DNA of 54,003 bases from Clostridia bacterium (GTDB taxonomy: Bacteria; Bacillota; Clostridia; Oscillospirales; CAG-272): positions 1-54,003 of the forward strand of contig JAFXHU010000019.1 in NCBI GenBank assembly GCA_017533565.1, given 5' to 3'. Shown piece after piece: positions 25,568-33,864 of this stretch. The notes under the pieces are model-generated. The model saw only the letters and a list, made by a program, of their open reading frames with translations. It ran no database searches and was not told the DNA's origin. The first letter of the stretch is position 1; each line of letters starts with the position of its first letter. The position numbers and the translations under genes are program-made.

Positions 25568-27655
25568 TTAAATTTTAAAGGTTATATCGCCGTAGGTCGG
25601 AACGGGCCAGTATTCCCTTGCGGTAAGCACCTCCATCTCGTCCACCACGCGGCGAAGCGCCTCCATTTTCGGCGCGACCGAGGTTTTGTAGTAAAACGCC
25701 GCCTCCTCGTCGCACTTTTTGACGGCGTTGTTTTCCGCACGCAAAAGCTCGTTGTAAGCCGCGTAGGTACGGGAAAGCAGCACCGAAAGTCTTTCGATAA
25801 TATCCTTTTCCGCCGAAAGCTCAAGGCTTGGCAAAACCGAAAGCCTTGCACCGACGCTCTCCGAAAGCACGCCGACGTATTTGCTAACCGAGGGAATAAA
25901 GTCGCGGATAGTCATCTCAAGCATCGTTTTTGCCTCGATATTCTTCACCTTTCGGTAGTTTCCAAAGAAAATCTCGCGTCTTGAACGCATTTCGGCCTCG
26001 CTCATTACGCCGAATTTTCCGAAAAGCTCCACGTTCTTTTCGTCGGTAAAATGCGCGTAAGCCTCGGGAGAGGTCTTAAAGTTGGAAAGCCCGCGTGCCT
26101 GTGCCTCCTTTTCCCATTCCTTCGAATAGGAGTTACCCGAAAACAGTATCCTTTTATGCTCGCGGAAGGTTCGTGCGATAATCGCATCGAGATTGCCCTC
26201 CGAAAAGCCGACGGACTCAAGCTCTACCGCAAAATCGGTAAGCGCGCTTGCCACCGCGGTATTGAGTACTATGTTGGCAAAGGCAATATTTTGCGATGCA
26301 CCTACCATTCTAAACTCAAACTTGTTGCCCGTAAAGGCAAAGGGGGAGGTGCGGTTTCTGTCGGTGGTATCCTGTCTAACCTTCGGCATAGAGCTTACGC
26401 CGAGGGACATATATTTTTTCTTTTTGTTGGCAACCGCGCTTCCCTCTATGATAGAGTGAACGATAGCGTCAAGGTCGTCACCGAGATACACCGAGATAAT
26501 GGAGGGCGGAGCCTCCCCGCCGCCAAGACGGCAGTCGTTGCCCGCGGTTGCGGTCGAAATGCGAAGAAGGTCCTGATACTCGTCCACCGCCTTTATAACT
26601 GCGGCAAGGAAGAGAAGAAATTGCTTGTTGTCCGCGGGTGCCTTTCCCGGCTTGAAGAGGTTTACTCCCGCATCTGTGCCGAGCGACCAGTTGTTATGCT
26701 TGCCAGAGCCGCTCATTCCCTCAAACGGCTTTTCCGAAAGAATGCACGCCATACCGTACTTTGGCGCAAGCTTTCGCATAACCTCCATAGTGAGAAGGTT
26801 GTTATCTACCGCAATGTTGGTTGTACAGAATATGGGCGCAAGCTCGTGCTGCGAGGGGGCTGCCTCGTTGTGCTTCGTCTTCGCGCTTATTCCGAGCCGC
26901 CAAAGCTCAAGGTCAAGCTCGTGCATATATGCCGAAACCTTCGTCGGGAGGCTTCCGAAATAGTGGTCGTCCATTTCCTGTCCCTTTACGGCGGGTGCGC
27001 CGAAAAGCGTCCTTCCGCAATAAAACAGGTCGCGCCTTGCCTTAAAATCCTCCTCGTCGATGAGGAAGTATTCCTGCTCCGCGCCGACACTCGGAATAAC
27101 GCGGCTTGTTACCCCGTCGCCGAAAAGTCGCAAAATGCGAAGCGCGGCGTTGTTTATCGCGTCCATAGAGCGAAGAAGCGGAGTCTTCGTGTCGAGTGCC
27201 TCGCCCGTATATGAGCAAAAGGCGGTTGGTATGTAAAGCGAGCCGTCGCGTATAAAGGCGTAGGAGGCGGGGTCCCAAGCTGTATATCCCCTCGCCTCAA
27301 AGGTGGCGCGAAGACCGCCCGAGGGGAAGGAGGAGGCGTCGGATTCTCCCTTTATAAGCTCCTTGCCCGAAAACTCCATTATTGCCTTTCCGTGTCCGAC
27401 GGGGGAGAGAAAGGCGTCGTGCTTTTCCGCGGTTACGCCCGTAAGCGGCTGAAACCAATGGGTAAAGTGCGTTGCGCCATGCTCGATTGCCCAATCCTTC
27501 ATTGCGCCCGCGACGACGTCGGCAATTCCCGCGTCGATTTCCTTGCCGTTTGCGATAGTATTAAGAAGGGATTTATATACCTCCTTTGGCAGGCGCTCGC
27601 GCATTACGTCCTCGCTAAACACCTGTGAGGCGAAAATCTCGGATATTTTCTCCAT
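25568..27655 (-). CDS. glnN: glutamine synthetase type III
   Basis: A 695-residue GSIII, which makes glutamine from glutamate, ammonia and ATP. The length and the N-terminal [18 protein letters not shown] stretch are specific to the type III family; type I enzymes are about 450 residues. [11 protein letters not shown] (near 209-219) and [14 protein letters not shown] (near 262-275) carry metal and substrate ligands, and [15 protein letters not shown] the glutamate-binding histidine. ATG 27655 follows GGAGGA; an ATG seven codons upstream would precede that site. A consensus promoter lies at 27689-27717. Its stop codon is part of an ATTTAACACG copy (25564-25573). Confidence 0.92.
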   Translation of the reverse strand: MEKISEIFASQVFSEDVMRERLPKEVYKSLLNTIANGKEIDAGIADVVAGAMKDWAIEHGATHFTHWFQPLTGVTAEKHDAFLSPVGHGKAIMEFSGKELIKGESDASSFPSGGLRATFEARGYTAWDPASYAFIRDGSLYIPTAFCSYTGEALDTKTPLLRSMDAINNAALRILRLFGDGVTSRVIPSVGAEQEYFLIDEEDFKARRDLFYCGRTLFGAPAVKGQEMDDHYFGSLPTKVSAYMHELDLELWRLGISAKTKHNEAAPSQHELAPIFCTTNIAVDNNLLTMEVMRKLAPKYGMACILSEKPFEGMSGSGKHNNWSLGTDAGVNLFKPGKAPADNKQFLLFLAAVIKAVDEYQDLLRISTATAGNDCRLGGGEAPPSIISVYLGDDLDAIVHSIIEGSAVANKKKKYMSLGVSSMPKVRQDTTDRNRTSPFAFTGNKFEFRMVGASQNIAFANIVLNTAVASALTDFAVELESVGFSEGNLDAIIARTFREHKRILFSGNSYSKEWEKEAQARGLSNFKTSPEAYAHFTDEKNVELFGKFGVMSEAEMRSRREIFFGNYRKVKNIEAKTMLEMTIRDFIPSVSKYVGVLSESVGARLSVLPSLELSAEKDIIERLSVLLSRTYAAYNELLRAENNAVKKCDEEAAFYYKTSVAPKMEALRRVVDEMEVLTAREYWPVPTYGDITFKI

Positions 27656-27688
27656 CCCATTTTCCTCCCGAAACATTTTTCCATTCTA

Positions 27689-27717
27689 ATTATAATGGAA
27701 AGCATCTCCGATGTCAA
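27689..27717 (-). promoter_or_regulatory. consensus sigma-A promoter of glnN
   Basis: Minus strand: TTGACA (27712-27717), 17 bp, TATAAT (27689-27694); both hexamers perfect. Confidence 0.88.
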
Positions 27718-27774
27718 GAATTTTCATTCTTTCTGCGATATTTTTATGCGCGAATTATTTTGTACGCATATATA

Positions 27775-27811
27775 TTGACTTTTTGACAGCATAGTGATAT
27801 AATCTTATAAT
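27775..27811 (+). promoter_or_regulatory. two overlapping sigma-A promoters, offset by 8 bp
   Basis: TTGACT (27775-27780) is 17 bp from TATAAT (27798-27803), and TTGACA (27783-27788) is 17 bp from TATAAT (27806-27811). Both read toward the exonuclease gene. Confidence 0.75.
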
Positions 27812-27862
27812 GGTAGAAAATGTGCAAGGGGTGGCTTGCCCCGAAAAAATAAAGGAAAAAGA

Positions 27863-28837
27863 ATGTATTACATAACACTTGATTTGGAGTGGAATCAGGC
27901 GTATGCGCAAAAGGCACTCGCCGTCCAGCGCCAGCTTTCCGCGCGGCTTCGCGGAGAGGTTATTCAAATCGGCGCGGTAAAGCTTGATAAAAATATGAAT
28001 ATATGCGGCTCGTATCAGGTGATTGTAAAGCCAAAGTATTACAAGAAGCTGCACAAGCACGTGTCAGAGCTTACGGGAATTACACAGGAGCAGATGGATA
28101 TGGGCACCGCCCTCTCGGAGGCTGCCGAAAAATTCAAGGCGTGGTGCGGAAAAAGCTTTGCCTTTCTCACCTGGGGACCCGACGATATCCCGATGCTGAA
28201 GGAAAATTTTCACGTACACGGTATCGACTCCGAATGGCTCGAGCAATCCTACGACCTTCAAAAAATATTCAATATGCAAACCGACGGCGGCTCGAAGCAA
28301 CGCTCGCTCGAGTATGCTATGGAGTATTTTGAAATACCGCAAACTCTCCCCGCACACGATGCTTTAAACGATGCGTATTTTACCGCGCTCGTTGCACAAA
28401 AGCTCAACGTGCAGGAGGGGGTAAGGTGCTATCCCAAAACCGACGGCGATTATCTTGAAAGCTCGGTTATCGGCGATGCAGACGCGGGGGAGGACGGCTA
28501 CGTCACAATCGGCGAGCTGCTCGACGACGAATGCGTAAGCGCACCGCTTTGCCCGCTTTGCCACTCGCCTCTCGTATCGAAAAACAAGCCCCTGCATTCA
28601 AAGGGACAGCGCTATACCTTCCATTACCAATGCAAAAAGCACGGTGATTTACTGCTCGTATTAAAGCTGCACAGAAACTTTAACGAAACCTGGCGCGCAA
28701 AGCGCACCGTTTCTCACGCAACGGAGGAGCAGCTTGCCGAATTTCACCGCGGGCTTGAGCGCACCGCAACCCGTAAAAAGGTGCGCAGAAGAAAGCCCTC
28801 CTACCCCCGTCGCGCTAAAAGTGACGGAAATTCCTGA
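27863..28837 (+). CDS. DEDDh 3'-5' exonuclease with C-terminal zinc-ribbon-like part
   Basis: A 324-residue protein of the RNase T/ERI-1/KapD exonuclease superfamily. YYITLDLEWNQ carries the first acidic pair (D7, E9), and PAHDALNDAYFTALVAQ the His/Asp of the last motif. After the nuclease domain (about 1-190), residues about 225-275 hold LCPLCHSPL and YQCKKHGD, which can form a zinc ribbon, and the C-terminus is Arg/Lys-rich and could contact nucleic acid. The likely reaction is 3'-end trimming of RNA or DNA; substrate unknown. AAAGGAA precedes the ATG. A TTTTGTAAAATTATTT stretch follows soon after the stop. Confidence 0.8.
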   Translation: MYYITLDLEWNQAYAQKALAVQRQLSARLRGEVIQIGAVKLDKNMNICGSYQVIVKPKYYKKLHKHVSELTGITQEQMDMGTALSEAAEKFKAWCGKSFAFLTWGPDDIPMLKENFHVHGIDSEWLEQSYDLQKIFNMQTDGGSKQRSLEYAMEYFEIPQTLPAHDALNDAYFTALVAQKLNVQEGVRCYPKTDGDYLESSVIGDADAGEDGYVTIGELLDDECVSAPLCPLCHSPLVSKNKPLHSKGQRYTFHYQCKKHGDLLLVLKLHRNFNETWRAKRTVSHATEEQLAEFHRGLERTATRKKVRRRKPSYPRRAKSDGNS

Positions 28838-28867
28838 TTTCTTTTGTAAAATTATTTTTGAAAGCTC

Positions 28868-28897
28868 TTGACAATTCCTTTTTTACTGTGCTATAAT
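28868..28897 (+). promoter_or_regulatory. strong promoter of the 53-residue peptide gene
   Basis: TTGACA (28868-28873), 18 bp, TGC-TATAAT (-10 at 28892-28897). It gives a leader of about 50 nt. Confidence 0.85.
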
Positions 28898-28951
28898 TTA
28901 AGTACAATCAATGGCTTTCTATTTCATACATACAACATACGGAGGTATTCT

Positions 28952-29113
28952 ATGAAATATGAAGTTCCTGTATGCGAGATAATTGAAATTTGCGTAGAAG
29001 ATGTAATTACTACAAGCGTTCCCGTTACCGGTGCTGAAAAGGCTCCTTACGGAGATACCGTAGTCGTTGACATCAACACCGACAACGGCGAAAATGGCCT
29101 TGCGGGCAACTGA
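28952..29113 (+). CDS. 53-residue acidic peptide, possible RiPP-like precursor, own transcription unit
   Basis: GGAGG lies 7 nt before the ATG, a consensus promoter at 28868-28897 and a strong terminator at 29134-29168, so this is a true, probably highly expressed, single-gene unit. The product starts MKYEVPVCEIIEICVEDVIT and continues with TSVPVTGAEKAPYGDT, ending NGENGLAGN; it has two cysteines (8 and 15), no membrane segment and strong net negative charge. The N-terminal pattern (KYE.P..EIIE....DVITTS) resembles small peptides I recall from gut Clostridia whose function is not established and which look like leader-core precursors. No modification enzyme, protease or exporter is seen next to it. 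A role is not claimed. Confidence 0.75.
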   Translation: MKYEVPVCEIIEICVEDVITTSVPVTGAEKAPYGDTVVVDINTDNGENGLAGN

Positions 29114-29133
29114 TTAAATTAAATCGCAATTTG

Positions 29134-29168
29134 ACGCGGTGGGTCCCCAACCCACCGCGTTTTATTTT
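29134..29168 (+). terminator. intrinsic terminator of the peptide gene
   Basis: ACGCGGTGGGT (29134-29144) pairs with ACCCACCGCGT (29150-29160), followed by TTTATTTTT. Confidence 0.93.
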
Positions 29169-29459
29169 TGCATTGCCTTCGGTGATAAAGGGAGGCTTTT
29201 GCCCGGTGTTCCTCGCACCGATTTTCCTCGCAAGCCGTTGTATGGCGGTATAACCGTGAATTGAAAAGCCCAAACGGATAAGGTTGCGTTTTCAATCCAC
29301 AAACCCGAAGCGTCAATCGCATAATGCCGTGCTTTATAATTCGCTTATCCGAAAGCGCCGAGTGCGAAGAAAATGTTTTATAGCCCGCGGAATGAAAAGC
29401 CCCCACCCGTGTTAAATCGGGTGGGGAAAATTGCTATATTTTGCAAACAATTATTTGCA
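29169..29459. other. intergenic region with inverted repeats, no gene seen
   Basis: No convincing coding frame. ATTGAAAA (29260-29267) pairs with TTTTCAAT (29289-29296); CGGATAAG (29275-29282), in that loop, pairs with CTTATCCG (29344-29351), so the region could form a pseudoknotted RNA. CCCCACCCG (29401-29409) and CGGGTGGGG (29418-29426) make a strong hairpin whose loop includes the ATTTAACACG decamer; it could terminate the minus-strand lipoprotein gene. TTTGCAAACAATTATTTGCA (29440-29459) abuts the lipoprotein stop. Confidence 0.5.
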
Positions 29460-31877
29460 TTATTCGTTTGTAACGGTTATCTTGCTTTCAACGTAGCTAT
29501 TTGATGCGACATTGAATTGATATCCGTTTTTGTTGTTCCTAATCGTTACGCTTCCGCCGATTGCGACGGGGTTGTTCGTCGAGGCGCTTGTAATATCACT
29601 ATTTGAAAATCCGCTGAAAACGGTTACGGAGCTGCCCGTGCTGATTTTGAGATTATCTATAATAACGCTCGGCAAATGACAAACGTAGCCGAAATAATGG
29701 TCGTACCAGCTTCCCGAAAAGATGCTTGCTTTTCCGCTGTTTTTGAGAATTACGTCCTTTATGATAACCACACCGTCCCAAGTGCTGCCGTAATCCGAGC
29801 GAAGATGCACGACCTGATTGCTGTTTACCGTAGTACCCTCTATACGAAGGCAGCCCGCACCTATTGCGGTGATGCCCGCGTGACCGATTTCGGAATTTAT
29901 AATGCTTGAGTTATACATGCCCTTGTGCGCGTCAAAGCGGGAAAGGATACAGCCGTCGTAGGTAAGGTTTTTACAATAATTCGACCCCATAATACCCCAA
30001 AGCGACTTGTCGGTGATGCTGTTTGTCTGGGTACAGCCTCTCCAGGTTATCGCATTCGCGTTGCTTGCCGAAATATCGTACGTGCCCATACTGTTCGACG
30101 AGTCGGTTTCAAGCTTGTAGGTTTTGTGACCCGAATAAACGATATTTTCAAAAAGAATATTGTTACAGCAGCTTACCGCCAAAAATCCGTTATACGGCGC
30201 ACCCGTGTCACCCTCTCCCGTAATAAGGTGGGTAATATTAGATACCGTAACGTTGGAGCGCGTGATTGCAATTCCGCGGCTGTAGTAATTGTATTGACGC
30301 GGCGCTTGATTTGCAACCGTTGTGAATACACCGCCCGTTACCGTAATAGGTGTGTCGGAGGCGGGATACATTTTGACGTCGGTAACCGTGGCGTAATCCC
30401 AAAGAAGGGGCGTGGACTCGTCGATGTCACCGTTTTCGTGTACGAGTATAACCTCCTGCTGCACCGCGCCGGAATCCGCGTTGCTTCCGTAGCGTATGTA
30501 CTGCCTGACGTTGGAGTTGTAAAGAATGACAATATATTTTTGGTCAAGCGTAAAGCCGATATTCGTTGCACCCTTTGAAAGGGAGGTAAGCTGTCCCTTC
30601 AGCTGTGTGTTTACCTTAAGAGAGGTTGCCACGGTAAATACGTTGGTGCTTCTAATCGGACTTGTCACGCTGTAAAGTGTATCGTCGATAATAAACTCCG
30701 CACCCGTCCAATCCGTGTCGGTTTCGATGCGAATGTTTTCGCTGTGCGCGCCAAGATGGAATACCGCCCCGTCATCACGCCTCTCGTCACCGCAGGCGTC
30801 GATTTTAAGACCGTATTTGTTTGCGGTATCGTGCGCCAGCTTTATAGCCGCAAAATCGTCGGTAGCTCCGTCGCCAACCGCGCCGAAGTCAAAATAGCTC
30901 ACCGTGTGCAGAAGCCTTGAGTAGCTTGCACCGACCTCCACGTCACCGCTTGCGCTGTCCTTTATCGTATTTTGGAGGTATTTCTCCATTTCCGACTCAA
31001 AAAGCGGCGGGTACTGACATTCTACGTAAAGAGAGCCGCCCTCGGTATATGCGCGAAAGCCGTCAAGCTCGCTCTTTTCCGTGCTTTTGATATAAATTCC
31101 GCGCCCGTCGTGCTGCTCCGTAATTTCAAGGTAGTAGCCCGCGCTGTCGTACATTCTTATCTGCATAAGCCTTGCGGCAGACATCGCGCTCTCGTCGCTC
31201 GGGTCGCACACAAGCTTAAAGCCACCCGCCGAAAGCTCCACTCCGTCTATGGCAAGCGAGGTGATAGCGTAGCTTTCGCGCACGGTTTTGTTGTGGTCCC
31301 TGTCAAGCGTTATGTTTTTCGTGCCGGCATCGTAGCTTAAATACTCCGACACGAAAATGTCAAGCGCAACGGTCAGTGACTCCTCCGTGCCGCCGAGGAT
31401 AACGATTTTATTCCCGATAACTCGGATTGTGTAGCCCTTGTTTCCGAGAATGTACTTTGATACGGTTGCCTCCTCTCTGCCGAGGAAGGTACCGACAAGC
31501 ACCTCGTATTCGGAAATCTGCGTGTCAAGGTCGTCGCGCACCGCATCTGCCATTATGCCGCTTTTTTGAAGCTGCGAAACGCTTGCAAAAAGGTGATTGC
31601 GAAATTCACTCGAATAATCCGAGAAGGAATACACGAAGCTGAAATTTACTTGCCCGTCCTTGACAAGATATATCTTGCTCGGGTCCCTTGCGGCTTCGTT
31701 TCCGTTTTCGCCGCCCTGATTTTCACCGCCCTCGGTTTCACCGCCTTGGTTTTCTCCCTCTTGATTTTCACCGCTCGGCTCGCTCGGAGAGGGAAGGAGG
31801 GAATTGCAGGACGTAAGCAAAAATGCCGCCAAAAGCAAAATCGCTATAAGAGGTAAAATGCGTTTTCTTCTACTCAT
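29460..31877 (-). CDS. surface lipoprotein with pectate-lyase-like beta-helix
   Basis: An 805-residue exported protein. A basic N-terminus and hydrophobic core lead to the lipobox LTSC with the lipidated C24. Residues about 30-65 are a Gly/Glu/Asn repeat linker (ENQGGE type). About 65-320 resemble the non-catalytic N-terminal domains found on glycosidases. SYFDFGAVGDGATDDFAAIK (near 327-346) is the start of a pectate-lyase-3-type right-handed beta-helix that runs to the end. It is probably a polysaccharide lyase or hydrolase held on the outer face of the membrane; catalytic residues cannot be assigned. The ribosome-binding site and start lie in a 13-bp tandem duplication. Promoter 31921-31949. 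Confidence 0.78.
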   Translation of the reverse strand: MSRRKRILPLIAILLLAAFLLTSCNSLLPSPSEPSGENQEGENQGGETEGGENQGGENGNEAARDPSKIYLVKDGQVNFSFVYSFSDYSSEFRNHLFASVSQLQKSGIMADAVRDDLDTQISEYEVLVGTFLGREEATVSKYILGNKGYTIRVIGNKIVILGGTEESLTVALDIFVSEYLSYDAGTKNITLDRDHNKTVRESYAITSLAIDGVELSAGGFKLVCDPSDESAMSAARLMQIRMYDSAGYYLEITEQHDGRGIYIKSTEKSELDGFRAYTEGGSLYVECQYPPLFESEMEKYLQNTIKDSASGDVEVGASYSRLLHTVSYFDFGAVGDGATDDFAAIKLAHDTANKYGLKIDACGDERRDDGAVFHLGAHSENIRIETDTDWTGAEFIIDDTLYSVTSPIRSTNVFTVATSLKVNTQLKGQLTSLSKGATNIGFTLDQKYIVILYNSNVRQYIRYGSNADSGAVQQEVILVHENGDIDESTPLLWDYATVTDVKMYPASDTPITVTGGVFTTVANQAPRQYNYYSRGIAITRSNVTVSNITHLITGEGDTGAPYNGFLAVSCCNNILFENIVYSGHKTYKLETDSSNSMGTYDISASNANAITWRGCTQTNSITDKSLWGIMGSNYCKNLTYDGCILSRFDAHKGMYNSSIINSEIGHAGITAIGAGCLRIEGTTVNSNQVVHLRSDYGSTWDGVVIIKDVILKNSGKASIFSGSWYDHYFGYVCHLPSVIIDNLKISTGSSVTVFSGFSNSDITSASTNNPVAIGGSVTIRNNKNGYQFNVASNSYVESKITVTNE

Positions 31878-31899
31878 AATATCTCCTCATAATATCTCC
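31874..31899 (-). repeat. 13-bp tandem duplication of ribosome-binding site and start
   Basis: TCATAATATCTCC occurs twice in a row (31874-31886 and 31887-31899). On the minus strand each copy is GGAGATATTATGA. The upstream copy opens a six-codon frame that stops at the TAG overlapping the real start. Confidence 0.85.
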
Positions 31900-31920
31900 A
31901 AAAATATGTTTTTCAGCATA

Positions 31921-31949
31921 AGTATAGCATATCGCGTGGCAGCAATCAA
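31921..31949 (-). promoter_or_regulatory. extended -10 promoter of the lipoprotein gene
   Basis: Minus strand: TTGATT (31944-31949), 17 bp, TGC-TATACT (-10 at 31921-31926). Confidence 0.75.
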
Positions 31950-31967
31950 GTACACTTTGTTAATTTT

Positions 31968-32013
31968 AAAAAAAAATACTCGCGCGACCCACCTATGGCA
32001 GAGTCACGCGAGT
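31968..32013 (-). terminator. intrinsic terminator after thiT
   Basis: ACTCGCG-C-GAC (31978-31988) pairs with GTC-A-CGCGAGT (32003-32013); on the minus strand nine T residues follow. Confidence 0.85.
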
Positions 32014-32024
32014 GCGACGCTTTA

Positions 32025-32840
32025 TTATGCCTTTTTTTCACTATTGCGAAGCCTTACCGTCAAAATCAACGCCGCTGCAATAGCAGCAGCCGCCGCGGTA
32101 ACAATCGCAACCGCAAGCCAATTGACCGAGGCAAGACCCGAAAGAAGAAGCTCTCCCGATTCTCCCTGGAGCTTTGAAAATACGAGCGCGGTATCCGTAA
32201 CGAGTGCCGCCATAACTGCAAATGCAGCACCTAAAAGCAAATATACGGATACGGTATCAAGCCGCTCGGATTTGACACGGGTGGGCACTTCGCGCCTGAA
32301 ATCGATTGCTCCGCCGACGTAAAGGGCGAGCAGGGCGGAAATGATAAGCTCGGGAATCATATACACGCTGTTGTAGCTTATCGAGTAGGAAAGCGAAGCC
32401 GCATCGGGCAAGGGAAGCCCCGCCCAAATCGTTGCACCCGTAATAACGTGGCAAATATACCTTACCGCGTTTGCTACGGATATTCCCGCCGTAAGGGCAA
32501 GAGCCTGGTTTTTGATAACGCGCTTGAATATTCCGCCAAGACCGAAAACCGCGTAGGCTAAAATATAGTCGAAGAGCGCGAGTGCCACCACGGATTGCCA
32601 GCCCGTGACGTAGGAAAAATTCTCAAGACCGAGAAGAAGCTGGATTAGCGAGGCTACGGTTGCACTTACCATACCAAAGCCAATTCCGTGTCGGTATGCG
32701 ATAATTACTATCGGCAGCATAGATGCGAGCGTTACCGACCCGCCAACAGGCATATCGACGATTTTAAGCACGGACAGAATTGACGCGAGCGCTATCATTA
32801 TCGCGCATTCCACCATTGCAAGAACCCTTTTGTTTCTCAT
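32025..32840 (-). CDS. thiT: ThiT-like thiamine transporter S component with C-terminal extension
   Basis: A 271-residue membrane protein. The first about 190 residues match ThiT, the thiamine-binding subunit of ECF transporters, with about six helices and the GGSVTLASMLPIVIIAYRHG (near 33-52) stretch characteristic of the family. After about residue 185 come FRREVPTRVKSERLD and two more hydrophobic segments, about 80 extra residues that ordinary ThiT lacks. ATG 32840 follows AAGGAGG; upstream frame extension runs into the riboswitch platform. TPP riboswitch control confirms the substrate link. The DNA coding REVPTRV is a near repeat of DNA in its own leader (32857 onward). Confidence 0.85.
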   Translation of the reverse strand: MRNKRVLAMVECAIMIALASILSVLKIVDMPVGGSVTLASMLPIVIIAYRHGIGFGMVSATVASLIQLLLGLENFSYVTGWQSVVALALFDYILAYAVFGLGGIFKRVIKNQALALTAGISVANAVRYICHVITGATIWAGLPLPDAASLSYSISYNSVYMIPELIISALLALYVGGAIDFRREVPTRVKSERLDTVSVYLLLGAAFAVMAALVTDTALVFSKLQGESGELLLSGLASVNWLAVAIVTAAAAAIAAALILTVRLRNSEKKA

Positions 32841-32882
32841 AGAAACCTCCTTAAATCTGACACGGGTGGGTACTTCCCGTGA

Positions 32883-32922
32883 AAAAATAAATACCGCACA
32901 GGACATAACGTCGGTGCGGTAT
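32883..32922 (-). terminator. riboswitch-controlled terminator of thiT
   Basis: On the minus strand ATACCGCAC (32914-32922) pairs with GTGCGGTAT (32891-32899) and TTATTTTTT follows. It stands about 20 nt after the TPP aptamer and 40 nt before the start codon, as an expression platform. Confidence 0.85.
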
Positions 32923-32943
32923 GATTTAAGGTTAAATCCAAAA

Positions 32944-33020
32944 TCTTCCTACGACGGCATTATCCGTATCAGGTTAGAGGGTTTAGCATAGCTATCTCAG
33001 CCTTTCGGCACCCCTGATTT
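32944..33020 (-). ncRNA. TPP riboswitch (THI element)
   Basis: The minus strand reads AGGGGTGCC, GGCTGAGATAG, AACCTGATACGGATAATGCC and GTCGTAGGAAGA in the order of the thiamine-pyrophosphate aptamer; CTGAGA and ACCTGAT..GGATAATGCC are its invariant parts. Bound TPP should favour the terminator at 32883-32922 and switch off thiT. Confidence 0.96.
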
Positions 33021-33049
33021 GATTTGTTTTGTTCTGTTCGGTTGAGCCT

Positions 33050-33078
33050 ATTGTAGCACAGCCGTTTCGTTTTGTCAA
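33050..33078 (-). promoter_or_regulatory. extended -10 promoter of the TPP riboswitch-thiT unit
   Basis: Minus strand: TTGACA (33073-33078), 17 bp, TGC-TACAAT (-10 at 33050-33055). Confidence 0.82.
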
Positions 33079-33099
33079 GCGGGTTTTCAAATTATCCCG

Positions 33100-33849
33100 T
33101 TAAATCAAATTTTCAATAAACGGGTAAATTATGCTTGAAAGCTCGAATTCCTCCGTCCCCTCGTAGGGCTTTGCGTAATGGACGTGCTTTCCGTGCTTTT
33201 CGACGGTTTGTACCCTTGACGTATCTATGCCGAATGATTTGAGCGTCGCAACGGTAAGCAAAAGCTGCTCGCGGCGTGCGGGAATATCATCGTCCGACCA
33301 AATAAAAAGCATCGGGGGATAATTCTTTTCCCTTCCGATATGGTAAAGCGGTGCCGCACCGTCAATCACAACCCGCCTCGTGTCCTCGCCGCGCTCCTTA
33401 AGCACGTTAAAATGCACGGTCGGCTGTCCCGCATCGTGAACGTAACCGTCTATATCCGAATTTGAAAGCCCGAATTCGGCAAGAAATTGCGGGTCAAAGC
33501 AGAGCATCATAGAAATATATCCGCCCGCGCTCGTGCCGCCGACGAAAAGCCTTGAAATCCTTTCGCCAAGCTCGGATTTGAGCCATTTTATCCCCTCCGC
33601 ACAGTCGCGGATAAAATCGGGGTATTTTGCGCTTGGATACATTCGGTAGTTAAGGCTTGCTACCGCAATCCCCCGCGGTACAAGATGGTTTGCAAGGCAT
33701 CTGCCGTCTCGTCCCTTGTCGCCTTCTACAATACCGCCGCCGTGAAAATATACGAAAAGGGGGAAGCTCTCTCCATCGGGGAGGTATAGGTCAAGCGACC
33801 TGTCCGAAGTCTTTTCCTTTGAGTAAAATACGTTAGCCCTTGTTATCAT
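33100..33849 (-). CDS. alpha/beta-hydrolase (carboxylesterase-like)
   Basis: A 249-residue serine hydrolase. FHGGG (35-39) is the oxyanion-hole motif, GTSAGG (105-110) the nucleophile elbow with S107, a WSDDD loop near 205 gives the likely Asp and KHGKHVHY near 230 the His. There is no signal peptide. This group contains deacetylases and feruloyl- or aryl-esterases acting on small esters; substrate unknown. ATG 33849 follows GGAGG; a TTG four codons upstream would overlap that site. It ends the four-gene operon, 15 nt after the TIM-barrel gene. Confidence 0.8.
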   Translation of the reverse strand: MITRANVFYSKEKTSDRSLDLYLPDGESFPLFVYFHGGGIVEGDKGRDGRCLANHLVPRGIAVASLNYRMYPSAKYPDFIRDCAEGIKWLKSELGERISRLFVGGTSAGGYISMMLCFDPQFLAEFGLSNSDIDGYVHDAGQPTVHFNVLKERGEDTRRVVIDGAAPLYHIGREKNYPPMLFIWSDDDIPARREQLLLTVATLKSFGIDTSRVQTVEKHGKHVHYAKPYEGTEEFELSSIIYPFIENLI

Positions 33850-33864
33850 ACAATCCTCCAAGTA

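Noticed and set aside
26051-27214. 387-codon plus-strand open frame inside glnN
   Set aside because: GlnN on the other strand is certain, and this frame has no start signal or family resemblance.
29119-29406. 95-codon minus-strand frame in the gap before the lipoprotein gene
   Set aside because: It runs through the terminator at 29134-29168, has no ribosome-binding site and looks random in composition.
32838-32906. longer ThiT beginning at 32906
   Set aside because: The extra codons lie in the riboswitch terminator region, and AAGGAGG points to the ATG at 32840.
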